From: a virus
IMG/VR virus record: IMGVR_UViG_3300022701_000122
Coordinates: 118,758-182,757 of that record
DNA: 64,000 nt
Reading direction: 5' to 3' (one strand)
The translations under genes and the position numbers were made by a program. Every line of letters begins with the position of its first letter. The first letter of the stretch is position 1. A model generated the notes under the pieces. The model worked only from the letters and a program-made list of their open reading frames with translations, did no database searches and was not told the origin of the DNA. Shown here one piece after another: positions 58,373 through 64,000 of this stretch.

Positions 58373-59416
58373 ATGAATTCGTCAACCAGAGAAAAATTCA
58401 TTTTCACAGCAGATATCCATTTAAAGATGTGGAATGATAAAAAAAGTAATGATGATGGTATACCACTTAGATTAATAGAAACAATTGATACAATCGATCA
58501 TATGTGTAATTATGCTTTAAATAACGATATTCCAAAGTTAGTAATAGGTGGTGATATAAATGATCTTAAAAATACCATTCATACAAGAGCTTTTGATTAT
58601 TTTAGACGTAAAGTGCTACTTAAGTATAGAAGTATACATTTTGTGTTACTTCATGGGAATCATGACATTGGATCGAATGTTGAAAATGAATCTTCTATAA
58701 ATTTGTTAAGTGGTTACGGAAATGTTTCATCTATAACTGAACCATTCTTCACTGATAATATAATGTATATTCCACATTCTAAAAATATTATAAATCATAT
58801 AGAAAATTCATCACCAGCAGATATATTAATATCTCATTTTGGTTTATCAGATGCACATTTAGCATCTGGAATATCATTAAAAACTAATATATCGATGGGC
58901 GATTTATCAAAATTTAAATTAGTATTACTTGGTCATTATCATACTCCTCAGAAAATAGAAAATGATACTACTAAATTATATTATGTTGGTTCCCCTATAC
59001 CACTTCGTCGTGATGAGCATGGAGAAACAAAAAGATTTCTCGTTATAGATCCAGATGATTTATCAGTAGAAAGTGTGGAAACAAAAGGGTATAGGAAGTA
59101 TTATAATTTTATAATTGATGAATCATCAAAGAGTAATCTTAAGACAATGTTGGAAAATATAGAAAAGAGGAAAAAAGAGGGGCATCATGTAATCGTTAGA
59201 AATAAACTCAAAGAAGTTCCAAAAGAATTGGATACTTCTAAAGAAGATATTGTATTATTAGATGAATATGAAGAAGAATACGAAATACGTGGAATAACAT
59301 CTAATATGCAAATTAAAGATCAAATGAAAAAATGGCTTGAAATAGAAAATGTTCCAGAGCGGGATAGAAAAAAATACATGAAAGTTGGATTAAAAGCTAT
59401 AGGGGGTAATCAATAA
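58373..59416 (+). CDS. Mre11/SbcD-like nuclease (T4 gp47 type)
   Basis: The metallophosphoesterase motifs appear in order: FTADIHL (residue 9), GGDINDLKN (about 62), LLHGNHDIG (about 99), LISHFGL and LLGHYHTPQ. The 347-residue length matches T4 gp47. It works as a complex with the Rad50-like protein, with whose ATG its stop overlaps (TAATG). The complex processes DNA ends for recombination-dependent replication and degrades host DNA ends. Confidence 0.93.
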   Translation: MNSSTREKFIFTADIHLKMWNDKKSNDDGIPLRLIETIDTIDHMCNYALNNDIPKLVIGGDINDLKNTIHTRAFDYFRRKVLLKYRSIHFVLLHGNHDIGSNVENESSINLLSGYGNVSSITEPFFTDNIMYIPHSKNIINHIENSSPADILISHFGLSDAHLASGISLKTNISMGDLSKFKLVLLGHYHTPQKIENDTTKLYYVGSPIPLRRDEHGETKRFLVIDPDDLSVESVETKGYRKYYNFIIDESSKSNLKTMLENIEKRKKEGHHVIVRNKLKEVPKELDTSKEDIVLLDEYEEEYEIRGITSNMQIKDQMKKWLEIENVPERDRKKYMKVGLKAIGGNQ

Positions 59417-61779
59417 TGAGACAAGTAATATTCAAAAAAATAGAAATGCATAATTTCAAATGTTTCGAACATATAGATTTCGAATTTACACCGAATAGAT
59501 TCGTTATTGTTCAAGGGAATAATGGGCAAGGAAAAACAACATTATGTTGTGATGGTATAGTATATGCACTATATGGCAAAACAACCAAGAATATAAAAGC
59601 AGATGATGTAATACGAATAAGAAGTGGTAAAAATACATATGTTAAATTGACGTTTAGTATAGATGACGATGAATATAGAGTAGAACGATACAGAAAACAT
59701 AAAGTTTATAAAAATGAATTCTTAATATATAAAGATAATGGTAAAACTCCAGTTGATGTATCTATTGAAGACATATTAATGCCATTTAATATATTTATAA
59801 ACTGTTTAATGTTCTCTCAGTTTATAAAGAAATCTTTTACTGAAGAAACAGATGGAAATCAGAAAAAGATTTTTGATATGATGTTAAATTTGGATGCATA
59901 TGAAGAATATAGACAATCTATAAAAAATAAAGAAGATGAATTAAGTAAGAATAAAATACCAACTATATCATCTGAAATAGAATTTAATGAAAAATATTTA
60001 AATACCAGAAATGCAGAATTAGAAAATATTCGTAAATCTGAACAATCAGAAAAAGATAATCATGACAAATCGGTAGAAGATATAAATAAAGAAATAAAAC
60101 AATTATTAGATAAAAAATCAAAATTTGAAGCCGAATTAAAAACTCATGATATTAAAGATATAAAACGACAGTTAACCCAATATGAAATAGATCATACAAC
60201 TCTTAAAAACAAAATAGAGAGTAAACAAAGGGAATATAATCAAGATATAAATCTTATACGTCAGAAAATAGAATCAGATAAAAATAATGAGTTAAATCGA
60301 CAATTAAGAGATATAACTGATAAAATAAATCAATTGAATAATAAATTATCAAATCTTGATATCTCATTTAATAATAATAGATCTGGTATCGAAAATGAAA
60401 ATCAAAAAGCTAAATCTAAATATCTATTTGATAAATCAAATATAGATGAAGAATTTAATAGACAAGTAGAACCTGTTAGAGAACGACTTCAGACATATTC
60501 AATGGAATTATCTAATTTATCAGATAAAAAAGTTGAGATAATGGAATCGATGAAAACCGTAAATGATAGATTAAAAACTATGACTGATGGATTGAATAAA
60601 GATGATCCAACGTGTTATGCATGTGGTCAAAATTTATCTGATGAATATAGTAAATCTCAAATATTATCTGAAGTAAATAATATGAAAACAGAACTTAAAA
60701 GATTGAAACAAAATCTTGATAATATCGAAAGTTCATCTGAAAATTATGGAAAAGAAATAGATAAAGAATCTCAAAATATGGATAATATAAACAAATCAAA
60801 ATCTGAAAAGATGGAACTGCTTGAAGATTGGAAAGTAAATGTTAAACATTCTCTAATATATAGATTAGATAATATAACAACTGAATATCAGAGAGATAGA
60901 GAAGCATTAAATAATAAATTATCTGATTTAAATAATGATAAAACTAAAATAGAATTAACATTAGAAAATAAATACAAAAATAAATTGAATGATCTGATAG
61001 ATAGAGAAACAAAAAGACATAATGATGAAATTAATGATATAAATGATAGAATTGAAGTAGTTGGATCTATAATTTTAGAATTAACCACAACTCTTGATTT
61101 ATTAAATCAATTAGCAAATAATTTTAATGAATGCGTTAAAGAAATCGAAATGTATGAAGCCAGACTCAGAATAATGAATGAAAATAGAAAATTAAATAAA
61201 GAAAAATATGATGAATCTGTTAAAAATATACAATCTTCTATATTGAATATATCGACTAAAATAGATATTAACAATCAAGAGTTGAATAAGATAAAGACGG
61301 ATATAGAAATATTGAAATTCTGGAAAAATGCATTTTCATCTACTGGAATTAAAGCTGTTCTTCTCGATGAATCTATACCTATCATTAATTCTCGTGCGTC
61401 TGAATTATCTGAAATGACTGATAATTTAAGAGTAAGATTTAGTTCCCAAAGTCAATTAAAATCTGGAGAAATGAGAAATAAATTTTCGGTTAATTGTATT
61501 CATACTGAACATTTAACAGATTCAAGGGATTGTTTTTCTGGAGGCGAAGGTCGATTAATTGATATCATAACATTATTATCATTACGACATCTTCTTGAAC
61601 ACATGACAAATACACATTTCAATATAATCATAATGGATGAAATTTTAGACGCATTAGATCCAAAAAATGTTGACATTGTGATAAATATGTTGAATACATT
61701 ATCTAATGATTATATTGTTTTGTTAATTTCACATACATTAAGAGATACTGTTGAGGCGAATGAAATATTAACAGTTTAA
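59416..61779 (+). CDS. Rad50/SbcC-like ATPase (T4 gp46 type)
   Basis: The 787-residue protein has Walker A GNNGQGKTTL near residue 35, long coiled coils on both sides of the zinc hook CYAC (near 400), the ABC signature FSGGEGRL near 707 and Walker B IIIMDEILDALD near 738. It is longer than T4 gp46 (560 residues), mainly in the coiled-coil arms. Confidence 0.93.
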   Translation: MRQVIFKKIEMHNFKCFEHIDFEFTPNRFVIVQGNNGQGKTTLCCDGIVYALYGKTTKNIKADDVIRIRSGKNTYVKLTFSIDDDEYRVERYRKHKVYKNEFLIYKDNGKTPVDVSIEDILMPFNIFINCLMFSQFIKKSFTEETDGNQKKIFDMMLNLDAYEEYRQSIKNKEDELSKNKIPTISSEIEFNEKYLNTRNAELENIRKSEQSEKDNHDKSVEDINKEIKQLLDKKSKFEAELKTHDIKDIKRQLTQYEIDHTTLKNKIESKQREYNQDINLIRQKIESDKNNELNRQLRDITDKINQLNNKLSNLDISFNNNRSGIENENQKAKSKYLFDKSNIDEEFNRQVEPVRERLQTYSMELSNLSDKKVEIMESMKTVNDRLKTMTDGLNKDDPTCYACGQNLSDEYSKSQILSEVNNMKTELKRLKQNLDNIESSSENYGKEIDKESQNMDNINKSKSEKMELLEDWKVNVKHSLIYRLDNITTEYQRDREALNNKLSDLNNDKTKIELTLENKYKNKLNDLIDRETKRHNDEINDINDRIEVVGSIILELTTTLDLLNQLANNFNECVKEIEMYEARLRIMNENRKLNKEKYDESVKNIQSSILNISTKIDINNQELNKIKTDIEILKFWKNAFSSTGIKAVLLDESIPIINSRASELSEMTDNLRVRFSSQSQLKSGEMRNKFSVNCIHTEHLTDSRDCFSGGEGRLIDIITLLSLRHLLEHMTNTHFNIIIMDEILDALDPKNVDIVINMLNTLSNDYIVLLISHTLRDTVEANEILTV

Positions 61780-61795
61780 GAGGGAGGTGTATGGT

Positions 61796-62209
61796 ATGGG
61801 AAGAATAATGACAAACATTCCATTTGGTATAGTTCCAGAAACAAAAGAAGCGTGTAAGATTTTATATGATGCTTTGGGTAAATTTATAAAATCTATAAAT
61901 CCATATATACTCGGTGATACAACTCACGGTGATCCTTCAAATCCAGATACAGAATATGTTAAAGAAGATGTTGTTGCTGGAAAACTCGTTGGATTTAAAG
62001 TTAAAGATCGAAAAATATTAATTGATGTGGAATTTATACGTTCTGCGATAACAGTAGGACAAACAGCAAAAGAAATAGATGATCGCATGAAAAATATTGA
62101 TTACGATATATTGCCAGTTGGAGATGTTGAACATGATGAAGATGGTAATATAACAAGCTTGGATATTAAGTATCTGCATATCCACGGAGGGTTATTCGAA
62201 TGGACATAG
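61796..62209 (+). CDS. Unknown protein (137 residues)
   Basis: ATG 61796 is chosen because GGGAGG lies eight bases upstream. The product is mixed alpha/beta and acidic (EYVKEDVVAGKLVGFKVKDRKILIDVEF). It overlaps the helicase gene after it by ten bases and sits directly between recombination genes, so a role in that process is plausible but not shown. Confidence 0.72.
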   Translation: MGRIMTNIPFGIVPETKEACKILYDALGKFIKSINPYILGDTTHGDPSNPDTEYVKEDVVAGKLVGFKVKDRKILIDVEFIRSAITVGQTAKEIDDRMKNIDYDILPVGDVEHDEDGNITSLDIKYLHIHGGLFEWT

Positions 62210-63906
62210 ATAGCTTTTTCCCATTTGAATCATATAGAGATAACCAGAAAGAGTGTATTATTGATATACTCGAACAATTTGAAGATGGTTATAAATTTTA
62301 TGTTCTTGAAGCTTCAACTGGATTGGGTAAATCTGGAGTTGGTTATACTGTTGCAAAATTTATGTTAAATGATACAAGTAATGGTAATATGAAAATGAAT
62401 GGTTCTTATGGACCACCTATTATCATATGTACATCTACGAAAAATTTGCAACAACAATATATTAATGAATTTGATGACGTTAGACGAATATGGTCTGCTT
62501 CAAACTATTCTTGTAATTTGTATGCAGAAATAGGCCAATATGATGCAATAAATGAAGAAATGTATTATGGATCACCATTATGCTTAAAAGATAAATGTCA
62601 ATACTTTATTGAATGTAATTACAGAGTCGATAAAAAGAGATTTATGGATTCTAAAATAGGAATATTGAATTACTACTATTATTTGCATTCAAGAGAATTT
62701 GCTCCAACATTATTAATATGTGATGAAGCTCATAATTTAGAAAATATTTTATGTTCAGTTATAGCAGTCACAATATCTAAAATGAATTTAAGCAGTATAT
62801 TAAAAACTGCAAACAGTATGGATATACGTGATTATACGGACGATGATATTGACGATACTATAGATAGTGTATTTGGTATTAAATCATTGCAGGATGAAGC
62901 AGATAAAACTATATTAATATTATTAGCAGATGAATTATTAGATATTGCTAATCATACAGAAAAATTAATAAAAGGAATAAAAGATAAAATAGAAATAGCT
63001 CAAAGTAATAAGATCGATCATATTGTTCAAACAAGATTAAACAAATTATCGAGTTTATACAGAAGAGCAGATAATCTCTACGAAAAAATAAATGATTTCA
63101 TATCAAGCGAAGCAAGATGGATAATATCAGAATGTAATGATAATAGATTAGTATTAAAGCCACTTGATTTATCAGAAATATCTGAAGCATTTACTAAAGT
63201 TCCTAAAAATATGATATTTATGAGTGCAACTATATGTGGCCATAAAGAATTTTGTAGAGAATTGGGTATAATGGAAGATGAATTCAAAGGGATATCTATA
63301 TCATCTCCAATACCAATTGAGAATAGAGGGATATATTCATTTAATCTTGGACCATTGAATAGTAAGAATATAGATGCATTATTTCCAGATTTTGTAAAAA
63401 TGATAGATAAATTGTTGGATAAAATGGAAAATGATAAAGGTGAGAGTAGGGGTATAATACATAGTGTATCATATAAAAATGCACAGAAAATAATTGAACA
63501 TTCTAAACATAAAAGTAGAATGATAATACCCAATGGTGATGAATTACTTGATGTGAATACATTATTACGAAAATCTGATAATACAATATTAGTTTCACCA
63601 AGGATGACTGAAGGCATTGATTTAGTTGGTGATTTATCGAGATTTCAATTCTTTCCAAAAGTACCTTACCCGTATCTCGGTGATAGATGGGTAAAAGAAA
63701 AATTGAAACAAAGTCAAGCATGGTATGCACGACAAACAGTTATAAAGATCATACAGGGTGCTGGTAGATCAATACGATCTGAGGAAGATTGGGCATATAC
63801 ATTTATATTAGATTTAGCATTTAGAAATCTAATATCGCAAAATAGACATATGTTTCCACTATGGTTTTATGAAGCAATAAAATACATAAACATTAATAGC
63901 ATATGA
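62200..63906 (+). CDS. DinG/XPD-like superfamily 2 helicase with a likely iron-sulfur cluster
   Basis: The 568-residue protein has ASTGLGKSGVGYT near residue 39, ICDEAHNLE near 172, FMSATICG near 343 and QGAGRSIRSEEDWA near 520. Between motifs I and II are four Cys (NYSC, SPLC, DKC, FIEC), the spacing of the 4Fe-4S domain of XPD/DinG helicases. These enzymes unwind DNA 5-prime to 3-prime and resolve R-loops or G-quadruplexes. Confidence 0.9.
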   Translation: MDIDSFFPFESYRDNQKECIIDILEQFEDGYKFYVLEASTGLGKSGVGYTVAKFMLNDTSNGNMKMNGSYGPPIIICTSTKNLQQQYINEFDDVRRIWSASNYSCNLYAEIGQYDAINEEMYYGSPLCLKDKCQYFIECNYRVDKKRFMDSKIGILNYYYYLHSREFAPTLLICDEAHNLENILCSVIAVTISKMNLSSILKTANSMDIRDYTDDDIDDTIDSVFGIKSLQDEADKTILILLADELLDIANHTEKLIKGIKDKIEIAQSNKIDHIVQTRLNKLSSLYRRADNLYEKINDFISSEARWIISECNDNRLVLKPLDLSEISEAFTKVPKNMIFMSATICGHKEFCRELGIMEDEFKGISISSPIPIENRGIYSFNLGPLNSKNIDALFPDFVKMIDKLLDKMENDKGESRGIIHSVSYKNAQKIIEHSKHKSRMIIPNGDELLDVNTLLRKSDNTILVSPRMTEGIDLVGDLSRFQFFPKVPYPYLGDRWVKEKLKQSQAWYARQTVIKIIQGAGRSIRSEEDWAYTFILDLAFRNLISQNRHMFPLWFYEAIKYININSI

Positions 63907-63909
63907 TTA

Positions 63910-63927
63910 TATATATTAAATATCAAC
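63910..63927 (+). promoter_or_regulatory. Recurrent motif TATATATTAAATATCAAC (promoter-like)
   Basis: Four bases after the helicase stop, at the end of the window. A variant TATATATTTAATTATAAC follows at 63956-63973, so the next gene would have two in tandem. Confidence 0.45.
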
Positions 63928-63955
63928 AGATGAATTTGTTATAGTTGAATATATA

Positions 63956-63973
63956 TATATATTTAATTATAAC
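63956..63973 (+). promoter_or_regulatory. Variant of the recurrent promoter-like motif
   Basis: TATATATTTAATTATAAC differs from the other copies by one inserted T in the core. No gene starts before the window ends. Confidence 0.3.
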
Positions 63974-64000
63974 AAATACTTTATTTTAATTTATGTTTTT

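Overview
The window is a stretch of a large, strongly AT-rich double-stranded DNA tailed phage, most likely of jumbo size. Every gene I can support lies on the + strand. The grounds are: phage-encoded bacterial-type RNA polymerase subunits (a complete beta, and a beta-prime split into two separated genes, the second holding an intein); a T4-like replication and recombination set (Mre11/Rad50 pair like gp47/gp46, UvsW-like helicase, two type II topoisomerase subunits, SSB, a possible sliding clamp, a DinG/XPD-like helicase); homing endonucleases; seven tRNAs; and dozens of small tightly packed unknown genes. I cannot name the host. The standard genetic code is used, with TGA, TAA and TAG all serving as stops.

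Layout. 1-6.9 kb: beta-prime N-part, a block of accessory proteins, then beta-prime C-part with a mini-intein in the catalytic DFDGD motif. 6.9-11.9 kb: a Vsr/EDxHD-like homing endonuclease with 14 short repeats, then smaller genes that look like detached zinc-finger modules of such enzymes. 11.9-17.6 kb: SNF2-type helicase, two sulfotransferase-like genes, and several proteins that share one N-terminal decapeptide. 17.6-24 kb: RNA polymerase beta and a second homing endonuclease. 24-31.4 kb: a long array of small translationally coupled genes with a common C-terminal signature. 31.5-35 kb: a KhpA-like RNA-binding protein, tRNA-Pro, a lipoprotein, and a GC-richer island with a DHH phosphoesterase and structured RNAs. 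35-45 kb: small zinc-ribbon and unknown genes, six tRNAs, and about 1.5 kb of gene-free DNA between tRNA-Leu and tRNA-Met that folds into a chain of long hairpins. 45-64 kb: SSB, topoisomerase, a QueD fusion, helicases, HD hydrolase and Mre11/Rad50.

Four things stand out. (1) At least eight proteins begin with M-[FY]-[IL]-S-E-[EQ]-[YF]-[ILV]-x-E or a close variant. Its form resembles the T4 capsid-targeting sequence and ends in the [IL]xE site cut by T4-type prohead protease, so these proteins (a helicase, a DsrC/TusE-like protein, a GNAT-like protein, an NlpC/P60-like protein and others) may be packaged and injected. (2) About 28 small genes end in the same pattern (hydrophobic spacing, then Gly plus three hydrophobic residues, then stop). 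The DNA for that Gly also forms the Shine-Dalgarno site of the next gene. (3) The tRNA-flanked region at 42.6-44.1 kb looks like a large ornate non-coding RNA of the GOLLD/ROOL kind or something new. Fifteen of sixteen imperfect stem positions I checked are G-U pairs only if the + strand is transcribed. (4) The beta-prime intein ends in an atypical Asp, lacks an endonuclease domain, and is followed directly by a free-standing homing endonuclease.

Two recurrent promoter-like motifs sit between transcription units: TATATATTAARTNNTAAY (nine copies plus one variant) and GGACAAA-N11/12-TATATWA (three copies). The first is a candidate target of the phage polymerase.
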